Positions 33,458 to 43,505 are shown, counted from the stretch's first letter. The stretch: DNA of 51,705 bases from Leptolyngbya sp. DLM2.Bin27 (GCA_007694115.1 RECJ01000167.1:1-51705), one strand, 5' to 3'. Notes: generated from the sequence alone by a model not told the origin. Made by a program: numbers and translations.

Positions 33458-34654
33458 CTATTTAAGCATCGCATCTAAGATGAGATCGGCCGTGCGCTGG
33501 CAGACCCCCGGCGGCCCCAGCGCTTGGCGCATGTTGGCGTAGCCCGCCCGCATGGCCTGCCGGGCTGACGGATTTTGCAGCAGCTCTAGGGCGGCGGCGG
33601 CGATCGCCTCGGGGGTTGCCTGCCACTGCAAAAACTCTGGCACCACGGCTTGGTTGACCACCAGATTGACCGGCGACACAAAGGGCGCGTCAAACTTCAG
33701 CAGGTAGTAGCCAATCCGGGCGCTGACGGGGTTGATCCGGTAGGCCACGACCTGGGGCACATCCATCAGGGCAATTTCGAGGTTGGCGGTGCCCGACTTG
33801 GTAATCGCCAGATCGGCGGCGGCAATGGCGGCCTGGCTGCCTTGATCGATCAACTGCCCCCGCAGCCCATAGTCGGCTAGCCCCTGCTCTAGGCTGGCCC
33901 GCAGGGTCGGAATCGACACCGGCAGCAGAAAGGTGACCTCGGGGCAATGGGCCTGGATGATCTGGGCCGCTTGCAGCAGCACCGGCAGCAGGTATTTCAC
34001 CTCCTGCTGGCGGGAGGCGGGCAGCAGGGTGACGATCGTGGCCTCGGCCTCTAGCCCCAGCTGCTGCCGGGCGGCGGCTCGGTCGGCAGGGCCGGGGTAG
34101 CGGTCGACCAGGGGGTGCCCCACCCAGGTGGCGTCAGCCCCGTAGCCCTGGTAGTAGTCGGCCTCGGCTTTGAAGATTGACAGCATGCGATCGCAGCACT
34201 GCACCAGCTTGCGCGTGTCGTTCGCAGAGGCCGACCACACCCACTGCTGGGGGGCAATGTAGTAGATCACCGGCACCTGGGGGTGCTGGGTTTTGAAATA
34301 TTTGCCCATGGCCAGGTTGGGGCTCATGTAGTCGATCAGCACCGCCACATCGGGGGGCTGGGCGTCGATCGCCCGCTTGGCCACCTGTTGCAGCCGCAGC
34401 GTGGGCAGCAGGTAGGGCAGCGCCTCAAAAATACCCACCGAGCCAATACCCGTGGTCTCGCCCACCAGGGTAGCCCCCGCCTGGGCCATGCGGGGGCCGC
34501 CTAGGGCGGTGATATCGAGGGTGAGATGGCGATCGCCCGCCCGGCGATGCAGGGCCTCAATCAACAACGCCCCCTGCAAATCGCCCGACACCTCACCCGT
34601 GCTGATAAAAACCCGCCGCACATCCTGGGCGGCTGTCTCCTGGGCGGCTGTCAT
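33458..34654 (-). CDS. lpxB: Lipid-A-disaccharide synthase
   Basis: This 398-residue protein has the LpxB landmarks: RRVFISTGEVSGDLQGALLI, ALGGPRMAQAGATLVGE, VLIDYMSPNLAMGKYFKTQH, PVIYYIAPQQWVWSASANDT, ATWVGHPLVDRYPG, and TIVTLLPASRQQEVKYLLPV. Late motifs are ITKSGTANLEIALMDVPQVV. It joins two acylated glucosamines to make the lipid A disaccharide at the inner membrane. It is the last gene of the bamA-lpxC-fabZ-lpxA-lpxB block, 18 bases after lpxA. Confidence 0.94.
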   Translation of the reverse strand: MTAAQETAAQDVRRVFISTGEVSGDLQGALLIEALHRRAGDRHLTLDITALGGPRMAQAGATLVGETTGIGSVGIFEALPYLLPTLRLQQVAKRAIDAQPPDVAVLIDYMSPNLAMGKYFKTQHPQVPVIYYIAPQQWVWSASANDTRKLVQCCDRMLSIFKAEADYYQGYGADATWVGHPLVDRYPGPADRAAARQQLGLEAEATIVTLLPASRQQEVKYLLPVLLQAAQIIQAHCPEVTFLLPVSIPTLRASLEQGLADYGLRGQLIDQGSQAAIAAADLAITKSGTANLEIALMDVPQVVAYRINPVSARIGYYLLKFDAPFVSPVNLVVNQAVVPEFLQWQATPEAIAAAALELLQNPSARQAMRAGYANMRQALGPPGVCQRTADLILDAMLK

Positions 34655-34672
34655 GCTTGACCTCGCCCTGGG

Positions 34673-35497
34673 CTACTCATCATCACTGTGCTTCGTCCAG
34701 CGTCGTCCTGGGGTCAGGCCCCGGCGATCGCTCTGCTGAGCCGCCCGCAAAAAATCGCTAAAGTGGCGCACCAGGTCATTGCTGCCCCCCTGGTCGAGCT
34801 TCGCCACCGCATCGCTAAACGATTCGCCCGATCGATAGACCTGCCGGTAGGCCTGCTTCAGCTCCCGGTATACCTGGGGGTCAGCGGTCAGCCCCGCCCG
34901 CTGCAACCCCACCTGGTTCAGGCCTCGCACCTGGGCCGGGTTGCCGTTGACCAGGGTAAAGGGCGGCACATCGCGATCGATCCGGCTGAGGCCGCCGATC
35001 ATCACCAGGCGACCAATATGCACAAACTGGTGCACCCCCACCATGCCGCTGATCCGTGCTCCCGCCTCGACATAGACATGCCCCGCCAGGGCCACCGAGT
35101 TGGCAATGATCACCTGGTCTTCCACCACGCAGTTGTGGGCCACGTGGGAGTAGGCCATCAGCAGGCAGCTGTTGCCCACCTGGGTCAAACCGCCCGCATC
35201 GGTGGCCCGGTTGATGGTGACGCACTCGCGAATCAAGTTGCGATCGCCAATTTCCACCCGGCTCATCGACCCGTCGTACTTTAAATCCTGCGATTCTAGC
35301 CCGATGCAGGCCCCCGGAAAAATGCGGTTTTGCGCCCCAAGGGTGGTCTGGCCATCAATTACGACATGGGCACCGATCTCAGTGCCGGGGCCAACTACAA
35401 CCTGCTCGCCAATCACCGCGTAGGGGCCAACCTTCACCGTCGGGTGCAGCTGCGCGCCAGCGTGAATCACTGCCGTGGGATGAATCAGGGTAGTCAA
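34673..35497 (-). CDS. lpxA: Acyl-ACP:UDP-GlcNAc O-acyltransferase
   Basis: The protein is a left-handed beta-helix of hexapeptide repeats. LpxA-specific motifs are IHPTAVIHAGAQLHPTVKVG, the IRECVTINRATDAGG segment, AYSHVAHNCVVEDQVIIANS and GMVGVHQFVHIGRL, with the catalytic His in the AYSHVAHNC strand. TTG 35497 is preferred because GGAGGCGG lies just upstream and the protein then begins TTLIHPTAV as in other cyanobacteria. ATG 35530 or GTG 35545, directly after the fabZ stop, are alternatives. It starts lipid A synthesis by acylating UDP-GlcNAc. Confidence 0.92.
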   Translation of the reverse strand: MTTLIHPTAVIHAGAQLHPTVKVGPYAVIGEQVVVGPGTEIGAHVVIDGQTTLGAQNRIFPGACIGLESQDLKYDGSMSRVEIGDRNLIRECVTINRATDAGGLTQVGNSCLLMAYSHVAHNCVVEDQVIIANSVALAGHVYVEAGARISGMVGVHQFVHIGRLVMIGGLSRIDRDVPPFTLVNGNPAQVRGLNQVGLQRAGLTADPQVYRELKQAYRQVYRSGESFSDAVAKLDQGGSNDLVRHFSDFLRAAQQSDRRGLTPGRRWTKHSDDE

Positions 35498-35545
35498 CGG
35501 CCCGCCTCCAGAACCCAGGGTTTGCAACATAGACACATGCTCCAC

Positions 35546-36076
35546 TTATCTCTCCGGGGGAGTAAAATCGACCACCGAAAACATTAAATCGCCCTCACAG
35601 GCCAGCTGACCATCGACCTCGGCCCGGCCCCGCATTTTGCCAAACCGCAGCCGTTTGAGCGCCAGCAGCTCAACGGTGATAATCAGCTGATCGCCGGGCA
35701 CCACCGGCCGCCGAAACCGCACCTTGTCGATCCCGGCAAACACGCACAGGCCTTTAACATTGGGAATTTGCGACAGCACTATACCGCCCACCTGGGCCAT
35801 GGACTCGATAATCAGCACCCCCGGCATAATGGGCCGCCCAGGAAAGTGGCCCTGGAAGTGGGGTTCATTGAAGGACACGTTCTTGATCCCTGTGGCCTGC
35901 TTTGAGGGCACATAGTCAATGATCCGGTCGACCAGGGCGAAGGGATAGCGATGGGGCAGCAGCGCATAGATTTCTTCAGCGCTGAATTCAGTTTTGGCAG
36001 GCGCAGCTAGCACCGGCTCTGCCGCAGCAGAGTCAGGGGCAGAATTTGCAGAACTAGGGGAAGTTACGTCAATCAC
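35546..36076 (-). CDS. fabZ: 3-hydroxyacyl-ACP dehydratase FabZ
   Basis: This 176-residue protein has the hot-dog fold signature: [19 protein letters not shown] with the active-site His, [20 protein letters not shown], and [14 protein letters not shown] with the active-site Glu. The first 30 residues (Ser/Ala/Pro-rich) are an extension compared with E. coli FabZ. It dehydrates 3-hydroxyacyl-ACP in fatty acid synthesis; its place beside lpxA is typical because both draw on the 3-hydroxyacyl-ACP pool. Confidence 0.94.
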   Translation of the reverse strand: MIDVTSPSSANSAPDSAAAEPVLAAPAKTEFSAEEIYALLPHRYPFALVDRIIDYVPSKQATGIKNVSFNEPHFQGHFPGRPIMPGVLIIESMAQVGGIVLSQIPNVKGLCVFAGIDKVRFRRPVVPGDQLIITVELLALKRLRFGKMRGRAEVDGQLACEGDLMFSVVDFTPPER

Positions 36077-36185
36077 GATGGGTGGTTTAGGAGTCTACGT
36101 GAGCCGCTTGGGCCAGCGCTGGGCAGAGTCAATGGGCCAGGGTAGCAGCAGAGCGGCAAAAATTTTGTCTAGCTTGATTTTGCCA

Positions 36186-37097
36186 CTAGAGGGTACCGTC
36201 GCCATAGGTCAAAGCAGAAACCAGGGCGATCGCCAGCTCGCCGTGCAGACGGTGGCTAGCCTTGTAGGCTACCACGTGGGCGATGGGCAGGCTGCCCAGG
36301 AGACTGAGATCGCCGATTAGATCCAGCATTTTGTGGCGGGCGGGTTCATTGTCAAACCGCAGGGGTGGGTTGAGCCAGCCCTGCTCGCCACAGACCAGGG
36401 CATTGTCGAGGCTACCCCCCCGAATTAGGCCGCTAGCCCGCAGCTGATCTACCTGGTGGGCCAAACCAAAGGTGCGGGCCGGGGCCACCGCCGTAGCAAA
36501 GCCTGTGGGGCCGAAGGGCGCAGCGGCGGGCGACCAGCTAAACCACTGGTTACCAATGGCGGCCACCTCAAAATCAATGCCGTAGGTAAATCGCATCGTC
36601 GGAGCCGGAAACGCCGCCACAAAGGCATCATCGTGGTACACCGACAATGGCCGACTCAGGCGGGCCACCGAGCGCGGCCATCCCTGGGGCCGCCGCCCCG
36701 CCTGACAAATCGCCTCAACCCAGCCCAGGGCCGACCCATCCAGCAGCGGCAGTTCGGGGCCAGCTATGTCAATCTGCACATTGTCGATGCCCAACCCGGT
36801 CAAAGCCGCCAGCAAGTGCTCTACCGTGCGCACCGAGGCTGCCCCCTGGCGTAGCTCGGTGGAGAGCACAGTGGGATTGATTGCCTCTAGGGTGGCGGGG
36901 ATCACAGGCTGCCCCGGCAAGTCGGTGCGCACAAAGTAGCGCCCCTGCCCCGGATCTGCCGGCTTGAGGGTAACCGCAGTGGTCGCCCCAGAATGTAGCC
37001 CCACCCCCTGCCGCTCCACCGAGCTAGCCAGGGTGGCCTGCTCAGTCAAGTCGTCCCAGCCCGCTAGCATAGCGGTATCAAGGCCTGCTTGCACCAT
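36186..37097 (-). CDS. lpxC: UDP-3-O-acyl-GlcNAc deacetylase LpxC
   Basis: This 303-residue zinc enzyme carries all expected metal and catalytic residues: His94 in TVEHLLAAL, His255 and Asp259 in [11 protein letters not shown], and His282 in [14 protein letters not shown]. The N-terminus has the family pattern [19 protein letters not shown]. It catalyses the committed step of lipid A synthesis. Its ATG follows the bamA stop codon with no gap, so the two are translationally coupled. Confidence 0.94.
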   Translation of the reverse strand: MVQAGLDTAMLAGWDDLTEQATLASSVERQGVGLHSGATTAVTLKPADPGQGRYFVRTDLPGQPVIPATLEAINPTVLSTELRQGAASVRTVEHLLAALTGLGIDNVQIDIAGPELPLLDGSALGWVEAICQAGRRPQGWPRSVARLSRPLSVYHDDAFVAAFPAPTMRFTYGIDFEVAAIGNQWFSWSPAAAPFGPTGFATAVAPARTFGLAHQVDQLRASGLIRGGSLDNALVCGEQGWLNPPLRFDNEPARHKMLDLIGDLSLLGSLPIAHVVAYKASHRLHGELAIALVSALTYGDGTL

Positions 37098-39536
37098 TTA
37101 GAAGCGCTCCCCAAAGCCAAAGTGAATCCGGCCCTGGCCTTGGTCATTGAAGCCATAGTCAACCCGCAGGGGGCCGAGGGGGGTCGACAACCGCACCCCA
37201 GCGCCATAGCCGATACCGCTGCCGGGCTTACCCCGCGACGGGCCAGGGGCACCGGGCACCGCACTGCCGCTGCCCAGGTCGGTACCAAAATCTAGAAACA
37301 GCGCCCCGCCCAAAAACGCCAACAGTGGAAAGCGATACTCAGCGGTGAACTGGGCGTAGCTGCGGCCGCTGCCCACCTCGCCTTCGTCGTAGCCGCGAAT
37401 GGAGTTGGTACCCCCCAGGGCAAAGGCCTCGTAGGGAGGCACATTGCCCACAATGGTGCCCAGCTGAGCGTTGAGGGCTAGCGCCTGCGGCCCCTCAGCA
37501 AGATTCAGCAGGCTGAGGGGAATGTAATAGCTGTAGCTGCCCCGCAGCCGGTTCATAAAAATGCTGCCCCGGCCCAGGGGCACCGACTGCTCGGTGTTGA
37601 GGCGCAGAATGCTGCCGCTGGTGGGGTTAAACACATCGTTGCGGCGATCTAGGGTGGCGCTGAGCGGAAATGTCCACAGGTCATCGATCCCGGTGCCGCT
37701 GGCGGTCAGAGGGTTGCCAGCGGCATCTACGGCATTGAGTTGTCCACTAAAGTCGCGGGCCGACACGTTTTGAAACAGGGTGCCAGCCGCTACCGTCCAG
37801 CCGTCGGCCAGGGGGCGGCTGAAGGTAATGCCAGTGCCCACGCGACGAATGCGGGTGCGGTCACCGTTGGGCAAGTTGATCGGAGTGGGGCCACCTTCAA
37901 AGTTGAGGTTGTTGGCCAGGCGGGCAAAGGCTGTGGCCGTGTAGGAGGTGCGAAAGGGGTCGCCCGCAATCCAGGGGTCGGTAAAAGACAGATCAAACAG
38001 AATGTCGCGGGTGCTGAGCTGGGCCTCGGCGCTAAACTTTTGGTTGTTGCCGCCAAAGTTGTCTTGCCGAAAGCTGACGGTGCCAAACAGGTCGCCGGTA
38101 AAGTTAAACCCGAGGCCAGCGGCTACCGAGCCGGTGTTGCGCTCGGCCACGTTGACAATCAGCGACACCTTGCGGGGGTCATTGGGAGCCGGTTCTAGCC
38201 CTGGCACCACATCTTCAAAGATTTGTAGACCAAAGACCCGCTGAAAGTCGCGCTCGATAATGTTTTGGTTGAACACATCCCCCGGCTGGGTTTGAAACTC
38301 GCGGGTGATGATAAATGGCCGGGTGCGCCCCTGCACCGGGTTGCCGTCGTCGTCTACGGTCTGACCGAGGTCGTTGATGTAGCGCACTTCAATGGTTTCG
38401 ATCACCCCTTCGGCGACCTCTAGGGTGACTACCCCCTGGGGTGACACCTGGGGCGCGGCAATCACCTGAGCCAGGACAAAGCCCTGGCTTTGATACCACT
38501 GATTGAGTTCTAGAATGCCTTCTTGAAAGTCAATCAGGTTGATGATCTGGCCTCTTTGACCAGCAAAGATATCGTCGACGACGGCTTGGGGCAAGACGTC
38601 ATTGCCCCGCACTCGCACATCAGTCAGCACTGGGTTGGGCTGCACCACAAAGGTCACGCGCACGCCCAAATCGGTGTCTTCGGGCCGGGCATCGACATCG
38701 GCAAAGAAGCCGGTGGCGAAAATGCTGTTGATGTCTTGCTGAAGCTGGGTGCGCGTGGTCGTGCGCCCAGCCTGGGTTGTAATCACGCTGTAGACCAGGT
38801 TTTCAAGGGCGGGGTCGAGGTCACCGCGACTGGGCTGCACCAGCACCTCAGCCACCAGCACGCGGGGCTCTTCGGCCTCAGCGGCCGGGGGGGCGGGGGT
38901 GCCATTCGCCGGTTCGCCAACGGTTCCCTCAGGTTCGGGTGCTACGGGCTGGGGCTGCTGGGCCGGAGCGGGCTGGGCCGGAGCGGGCTGGGGCTGGCTG
39001 CGGCGCTGTACGGCCCCGTCCAAAATGCGCTGGGCCTCTTCAGGCGTGATCTGACGCTGGGTGCTGGGGGTCTGGCTCAGCTGAGTCCCCTGGGCGGCGG
39101 TGGCTGAGCCTGGCGTTGCAGCGGGCGTTGCGATGGAGGCGGCCAGGGGTTGATTGGACGACAATTCACCGGAGCGGTTGACGGTGGCCACGCCCCGGTC
39201 GACGGCGCGATAGTCGTCAATGGCTCCCTGAAGGGTTTCGGCCACGGGGCTAGGCAAGCCCTCAGACTGCCCCAGGTCACGGTTGAGCACCCTCGGTTCG
39301 TCGTCAGAGCCGCTGAGGTCTAGGGCAGATTGAGAAGCAGCGTTGAGGTCATGGCCAAGGTTGGCGTCGAAATTGGCGTCGAAATTGGCGGCAGGGCCAG
39401 ACTCTGAACCAGACTCAGCTCCAGACTCTGAACCAGACTCTAATAGGAGGTCTGGATTGGCTTGGGCTGGAGCAACCGCTAACCCCACCAGACCGGAGGC
39501 CGCTAAAACCACTAAGAACTTAGGAGATACCCGCAT
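37098..39536 (-). CDS. bamA: BamA/Omp85 family outer-membrane assembly protein
   Basis: The 812-residue precursor has a signal peptide ending AQA (25-27). A low-complexity region follows, with repeated SGSESG and NFDA units, then a Pro/Gln/Ala-rich linker around 185-240. POTRA domains follow (for example VRVTFVVQPNPVLTDVRVRG, NQWYQSQGFVLAQVIAAPQV, REFQTQPGDVFNQNIIERDF). The 16-strand barrel begins near GSVAAGLGFNFTGDLFG, includes the lid-lock type motif NSIRGYDEGEVGSGRS, and ends LRVDYGFNDQGQGRIHFGFG-ERF with a terminal Phe. It inserts barrel proteins in the outer membrane. It begins the lipid A block and overlaps none of its neighbours. Confidence 0.93.
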   Translation of the reverse strand: MRVSPKFLVVLAASGLVGLAVAPAQANPDLLLESGSESGAESGSESGPAANFDANFDANLGHDLNAASQSALDLSGSDDEPRVLNRDLGQSEGLPSPVAETLQGAIDDYRAVDRGVATVNRSGELSSNQPLAASIATPAATPGSATAAQGTQLSQTPSTQRQITPEEAQRILDGAVQRRSQPQPAPAQPAPAQQPQPVAPEPEGTVGEPANGTPAPPAAEAEEPRVLVAEVLVQPSRGDLDPALENLVYSVITTQAGRTTTRTQLQQDINSIFATGFFADVDARPEDTDLGVRVTFVVQPNPVLTDVRVRGNDVLPQAVVDDIFAGQRGQIINLIDFQEGILELNQWYQSQGFVLAQVIAAPQVSPQGVVTLEVAEGVIETIEVRYINDLGQTVDDDGNPVQGRTRPFIITREFQTQPGDVFNQNIIERDFQRVFGLQIFEDVVPGLEPAPNDPRKVSLIVNVAERNTGSVAAGLGFNFTGDLFGTVSFRQDNFGGNNQKFSAEAQLSTRDILFDLSFTDPWIAGDPFRTSYTATAFARLANNLNFEGGPTPINLPNGDRTRIRRVGTGITFSRPLADGWTVAAGTLFQNVSARDFSGQLNAVDAAGNPLTASGTGIDDLWTFPLSATLDRRNDVFNPTSGSILRLNTEQSVPLGRGSIFMNRLRGSYSYYIPLSLLNLAEGPQALALNAQLGTIVGNVPPYEAFALGGTNSIRGYDEGEVGSGRSYAQFTAEYRFPLLAFLGGALFLDFGTDLGSGSAVPGAPGPSRGKPGSGIGYGAGVRLSTPLGPLRVDYGFNDQGQGRIHFGFGERF

Positions 39537-39663
39537 CTAAATCACACCTGCTAAACACGTCCACACACCAATCAAGAGCCTGTTTCCCAGACATAGAGCC
39601 AGAAACCTGCCCTGGGGCGGGCCGTTGCCCCACAATCGGACAAATTCTACCGCATTGATGGCG

Positions 39664-40398
39664 CTAATTCTTGGTCGATTGTGCCGCTACCCGTTCTAGC
39701 ACCCGCTGGTAGGCGGCTTCTACTTGGCCGAGGTCTTGTCGAAAGCGATCTTTGTCGAGCACCCGCTGAGTTTCGTCGTCGGTAGATTGATCCCAGAGGC
39801 GGCAGGTATCGGGGCTGATTTCGTCGCCCAACAAAATCTGCTGCTGGGCATCAAGGCCAAACTCAAGCTTAAAATCGACCAGAGTAATGGCGCAGCCCAT
39901 GAAAAAATCCGTCAGGATTTGATTGATGTTGAGGGCAAGACGGCGCAGAATGTCGATCTGTTCCTCGGTGGCGAGGGCCATGGCGCGGATGCGATCGCAG
40001 GTCAGCAGCGGGTCGCCCAGATCGTCATTCTTGTAATAAAACTCCACCAGCGGCGGCTCTAATCGCTGGCCCAACGGCAACCCGGTCTGTTTGCAGAGAC
40101 TGCCCGCCGCCAAATTTCTCACCACCACTTCGAGCGGAATGATCTGCAACGCTTTGACCCGCATCTCGCGATCGCCCGTGGTCTCTAGCCAGTGGGTGGC
40201 AATGCCCGCCGCCCCTAACTGCTGAAACAAATAGGTCGAAACAGCGCAGTTGATCCGACCCTTATCGACAATTTGCCCCCGCTTTTGGGCGTTAAAGGCG
40301 GTGGCGTCGTCTTTAAAGTAGGTGAGCAACACCGCCGGGTCGTCGGTGGCGTAGATGATTTTGGCTTTGCCTTCGTAGAGTTTTTCGCCAGTGGCCAT
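39664..40398 (-). CDS. purC: Phosphoribosylaminoimidazole-succinocarboxamide synthase
   Basis: This 244-residue protein has the SAICAR synthetase signatures: GEKLYEGKAKIIYATDDP, LTYFKDDATAFNAQKRGQI, VKALQIIPLEVVVRNLAAGS and LVDFKLEFGLD followed by LGDEISPDTCRLWD. It makes SAICAR from CAIR, Asp and ATP in purine synthesis. Length is normal. It lies just upstream of bamA on the same strand, 127 bases apart, and is divergent from dapL. Confidence 0.95.
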   Translation of the reverse strand: MATGEKLYEGKAKIIYATDDPAVLLTYFKDDATAFNAQKRGQIVDKGRINCAVSTYLFQQLGAAGIATHWLETTGDREMRVKALQIIPLEVVVRNLAAGSLCKQTGLPLGQRLEPPLVEFYYKNDDLGDPLLTCDRIRAMALATEEQIDILRRLALNINQILTDFFMGCAITLVDFKLEFGLDAQQQILLGDEISPDTCRLWDQSTDDETQRVLDKDRFRQDLGQVEAAYQRVLERVAAQSTKN

Positions 40399-40532
40399 GG
40401 TTGATCGGCGGAATCAGAGCCACACCATAGTAGCGCCCTGGGTCGATCCTGAGTTTGCGCTGTGGGACACCCCCCGGTTCACCGCTGCGCTGTACTCTGG
40501 ATGAAGTAACTGTAATCACCGCGCAACGCCCC

Positions 40533-41768
40533 ATGGCCACCATCAACGACAACTACCTCAAGCTCAAAGCGGGCTACCTGTTTCCTGAGATTGCCCGCCG
40601 GGTGAGCGCCTTTGCCGAGGCCAATCCCGACGCCCCGATCATTAAGCTGGGCATTGGCGATGTGACTGAGCCGTTGCCCGAGGCCTGCCGTGCCGCCATG
40701 GTTGAAGCGGTAGAGGATATGGGCGATCGCAGCAGCTTCAAAGGCTATGGCCCCGAGCAAGGCTACGGCTGGCTGCGCGAAAAAATCGCCCAGCACGACT
40801 TTCAGGCTCGCGGCTGCGACATCGACGCCAGCGAAATCTTCATCTCCGATGGCTCTAAGTGCGACTGCGGCAACATTCTCGACATTTTTGGCAGCGACAA
40901 CTCTATCGCCGTCACCGACCCGGTCTACCCGGTCTATGTCGACACCAACGTGATGGCAGGCCACACCGGCCCTGCCAACGACAAGGGCGAATATGGCGGC
41001 CTCACCTACCTGCCGATCAGCGCTGAAAACGCCTTCACCGCCAGCATTCCCAACGAAAAAGTCGATCTAATCTACCTCTGCTTCCCCAACAACCCCACCG
41101 GGGCGGTGGCCAGCAAAGAGCATCTGCAAGCCTGGGTCAACTACGCCCGCGCCCACGGTTCGATCATCCTGTTTGACGCCGCCTACGAAGCCTTTATCAC
41201 CGACCCGGCCATCCCCCACTCGATCTACGAGATCGAGGGGGCCAGAGAGTGCGCCATTGAGTTTCGCTCGTTTTCTAAGAATGCGGGCTTTACCGGCACC
41301 CGCTGCGCCCTCACCGTGGTGCCCAAAACCCTGATGGGCAAGGCGGCTGACGGCAGCGATGTCGCCCTCTATGGCCTGTGGAATCGGCGGCAATCCACCA
41401 AGTTCAACGGCGTGTCGTACATTGTGCAGCGGGGGGCCGAGGCGGTCTACTCCCCCGAGGGCCAGGCCCAGATCCGCGCCCTGATCGATTTTTATATGGA
41501 AAACGCCCGCATCATTCGCGAGCAGCTGACTGCGGCGGGCATTGCCGTCTACGGCGGCGTCAACGCCCCCTACGTCTGGGTCAAGACCCCCGGCGACTTG
41601 ACCAGCTGGGACTTTTTTGACAAGCTGCTGCACAGCTGCCACGTGGTCGGCACCCCCGGATCGGGCTTTGGGGCCGCAGGGGAAGGCTACTTCCGAATTT
41701 CGGCCTTTAACAGCCGCGACAACGTCAACGAAGCCATGCGCCGCGTCACCGAAAAGTTTCGGGTCTAG
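40533..41768 (+). CDS. dapL: LL-diaminopimelate aminotransferase
   Basis: ATG 40533 gives 411 residues, the usual DapL length. The PLP lysine is Lys249 in [12 protein letters not shown]. Other landmarks are [49 protein letters not shown] and [12 protein letters not shown]. The enzyme converts tetrahydrodipicolinate directly to LL-diaminopimelate, the route used in cyanobacteria and plants for lysine and peptidoglycan precursors. An upstream in-frame start at 40455 is unlikely. The stop codon lies at the start of a 58-bp dispersed repeat. Confidence 0.96.
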   Translation: MATINDNYLKLKAGYLFPEIARRVSAFAEANPDAPIIKLGIGDVTEPLPEACRAAMVEAVEDMGDRSSFKGYGPEQGYGWLREKIAQHDFQARGCDIDASEIFISDGSKCDCGNILDIFGSDNSIAVTDPVYPVYVDTNVMAGHTGPANDKGEYGGLTYLPISAENAFTASIPNEKVDLIYLCFPNNPTGAVASKEHLQAWVNYARAHGSIILFDAAYEAFITDPAIPHSIYEIEGARECAIEFRSFSKNAGFTGTRCALTVVPKTLMGKAADGSDVALYGLWNRRQSTKFNGVSYIVQRGAEAVYSPEGQAQIRALIDFYMENARIIREQLTAAGIAVYGGVNAPYVWVKTPGDLTSWDFFDKLLHSCHVVGTPGSGFGAAGEGYFRISAFNSRDNVNEAMRRVTEKFRV

Positions 41769-41824
41769 GAGATCTCTGGCAAAGCCGATCCTCCGATGTC
41801 GGGGCGCAGAGCCTGCGCCCTCGG
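41767..41824 (+). repeat. 58-bp dispersed repeat with hairpin, copy 2
   Basis: It begins inside the dapL stop codon and matches 7057-7114 at both ends. The hairpin GGGCGCAG/CTGCGCCC lies at 41802-41820. Similarity fades into the following 30 bases. Confidence 0.65.
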
Positions 41825-41901
41825 GAGAGTGCTCAATTGCTTCGGATATCTCTCAGAGTATGCCAACTTTAAGGCGACTTCTGGAAAACTTTCCACCTAA
41901 T

Positions 41902-41918
41902 GGTGGGCAGTGCCCACC
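41902..41918. repeat. GGTGGGCA/TGCCCACC palindrome
   Basis: Two 8-base arms around one central base. It is another copy of the family at 24655, 26536 and 51359 and lies 34 bases before the multi-hairpin element. Confidence 0.6.
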
Positions 41919-41952
41919 CACCCCTGTCAAGGTGAGGCAGATTTAGGGGGCA

Positions 41953-42120
41953 ATCCCTCGAATTGGCCGCTGAGCCTAGGACTGAAGTCCAAGGCTCAAA
42001 GCCGAAATCCTCTGAAGAGGATTGTGGGCCATCTGCCGCAGTCTGCTTTAGCAGACTTTTGCTATGAGCCAGGGAGTTCACTCCCTGGTGGTTGTGGCTG
42101 GAGTCCCTTAGCCTATGGGC
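41953..42120 (+). repeat. 168-bp multi-hairpin element, copy A
   Basis: Four perfect stem-loops follow one another: 41971-41998 (TGAGCC, GGACT, GA, AGTCC, GGCTCA with two 2-base bulges), 42006-42023 (AATCCTCT, GA, AGAGGATT), 42040-42057 (AGTCTGCT, TT, AGCAGACT) and 42069-42088 (CCAGGGAGT, TC, ACTCCCTGG). The whole 168-base block occurs again as its reverse complement at 51388-51555. Reading frames run through it by chance of the palindromes. It fills most of the 465-base gap between dapL and the broken GNAT gene. Confidence 0.8.
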
Positions 42121-42233
42121 ATTTCGGGAATAGTTTAGCCACCTTGACAGGGCTGGCAGTGCCCACCCTACGGTGGCTACTGCCGGCCCGCGCAAAACCT
42201 ACGCCTTTGTTTGTTGCCGTCAACTGCTGCAAG

Positions 42234-42758
42234 ATGATGCGAATCGTCCAGTGTGAGCCAGAACGCCATGGAGAAAAGATTCTAGCGCTCTTGAATGATG
42301 CCATTCTCAATTCTACGGCGCTTTATGATTACAAGCCTCGAACCTCTGAGATGATGACTGAGTGGTTTAACGCCAAGATCAAGGGAAATTTTCCTGTGAT
42401 CGGGATTGAGAATGAGTCAAGTGACCTGATGGGTTTCGGCAGTTAAGGCACCTTCAGGGCGTGGCCAGCTTACAAGTATTCGGTCGAGCATTCAGTTTAT
42501 GTCGATGCCCGTTTTCGGGGTCAGGGCATCGGGAAACGTTTGCTGCAAGAACTAATCGCCGCCGCGCAGGAGCAAAATTATCATATTCTCGTAGCAGGTA
42601 TTGACACTACCAACTCAGGGAGTATCCACCTTCACGAGAGTCTAGGCTTTATTCACTGCGGCACTATTCGACAAGCTGGTTTCAAGTTTGGCCGATGGCT
42701 AGATCTGGCCTTCTATCAGTTGCTGTTGCCTACACCAATTGACCCCACGGATGACTGA
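42234..42758 (+). pseudogene. GNAT acetyltransferase (phosphinothricin acetyltransferase-like) broken by an in-frame TAA
   Basis: ATG 42234 opens MMRIVQCEPERHGEKILALL then NDAILNSTALYDYKPRTSEM and stops at TAA 42444-42446 after LMGFGS. The same frame continues at once as GTFRAWPAYKYSVEHSVYVD then RFRGQGIGKRLLQELI, the acetyl-CoA binding motif, and ends at 42758. The joined protein would be about 174 residues, normal for this GNAT group, which often reads GFGSYGTFRAWPAYKYS at this point, so a Tyr codon has probably become TAA. A second start downstream could still give the C-terminal half alone. Sequencing error is an alternative. Confidence 0.8.
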
Positions 42759-42826
42759 GGGCGAATATCGCGCCATTCAGTTCTGCTATTCGCATTCCTC
42801 ATCTGCAACTTTAAGGAAGCTCGACT

Positions 42827-43474
42827 ATGCTCACCATTGCGCTGCCCAAGGGCGGCATGCTCAAAGACAGCATTCGACTGCTCCAGGCCGTGGGCCTCGA
42901 CTTTAGCCTGTTTCAAGACAGCGCTAACCGACAGCTGCAAATCACCGACCCCACCGGGCGGGCCAGAGGTCTGCTGGTGCGCGCCCAGGATGTGCCGGTG
43001 TATGTGGAGTACGGTCAAGCCCAGCTGGGCATCGTGGGCTACGACGTGCTGCGCGAGAAAAAACCTGTGGTGGCCCACCTGGCCGACCTGGGCTTTGGCG
43101 GCTGCCGCCTGTCGGTGGCGGTCAAGTCCAGCAGCCCCTACCGCTCGGCCCTCGATCTGCCCGCCCACAGCCGGGTGGCCTCTAAGTACGTCAACAGCGC
43201 CCGCGACTACTTTCAGAGTCTCGATTTGCCGGTGGAAATTGTGCCGCTCTACGGCTCGGTTGAGCTAGGGCCAATCACCGGCATGTCAGAGGCCATTGTC
43301 GATCTGGTTTCGACCGGCAAAACCCTGAAGGAAAACAACCTGATGGAGCTAGAGGTGCTCTACCTCAGCACCGCCCGGCTGATTGCCCACCCGCTCAGCT
43401 ATCGGGTCAACCCCTACGAGTTAAAGGGCTGGATCGATCAACTGCGCGATCAGACCGAGGCAGTGGCGGTCTAG
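42827..43474 (+). CDS. hisG: ATP phosphoribosyltransferase, short form
   Basis: This 215-residue protein starts [20 protein letters not shown] and contains [20 protein letters not shown] and the PRPP loop [20 protein letters not shown]. It lacks the C-terminal ACT-like regulatory domain, so it is the short HisG-S form that works as a complex with HisZ. It catalyses the first step of histidine synthesis. hisZ is not in the window. AGGAAG lies seven bases before the ATG. A perfect 32-bp palindrome follows the gene. Confidence 0.95.
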   Translation: MLTIALPKGGMLKDSIRLLQAVGLDFSLFQDSANRQLQITDPTGRARGLLVRAQDVPVYVEYGQAQLGIVGYDVLREKKPVVAHLADLGFGGCRLSVAVKSSSPYRSALDLPAHSRVASKYVNSARDYFQSLDLPVEIVPLYGSVELGPITGMSEAIVDLVSTGKTLKENNLMELEVLYLSTARLIAHPLSYRVNPYELKGWIDQLRDQTEAVAV

Positions 43475-43505
43475 GTCATCTCCTGCGGGCTGCTCTGCTG
43501 GCAGC

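Noticed and set aside
38523..39107. 194-residue plus-strand frame inside bamA
   Set aside because: It is antisense to the POTRA and linker region of bamA and arises from GC-rich codon bias.
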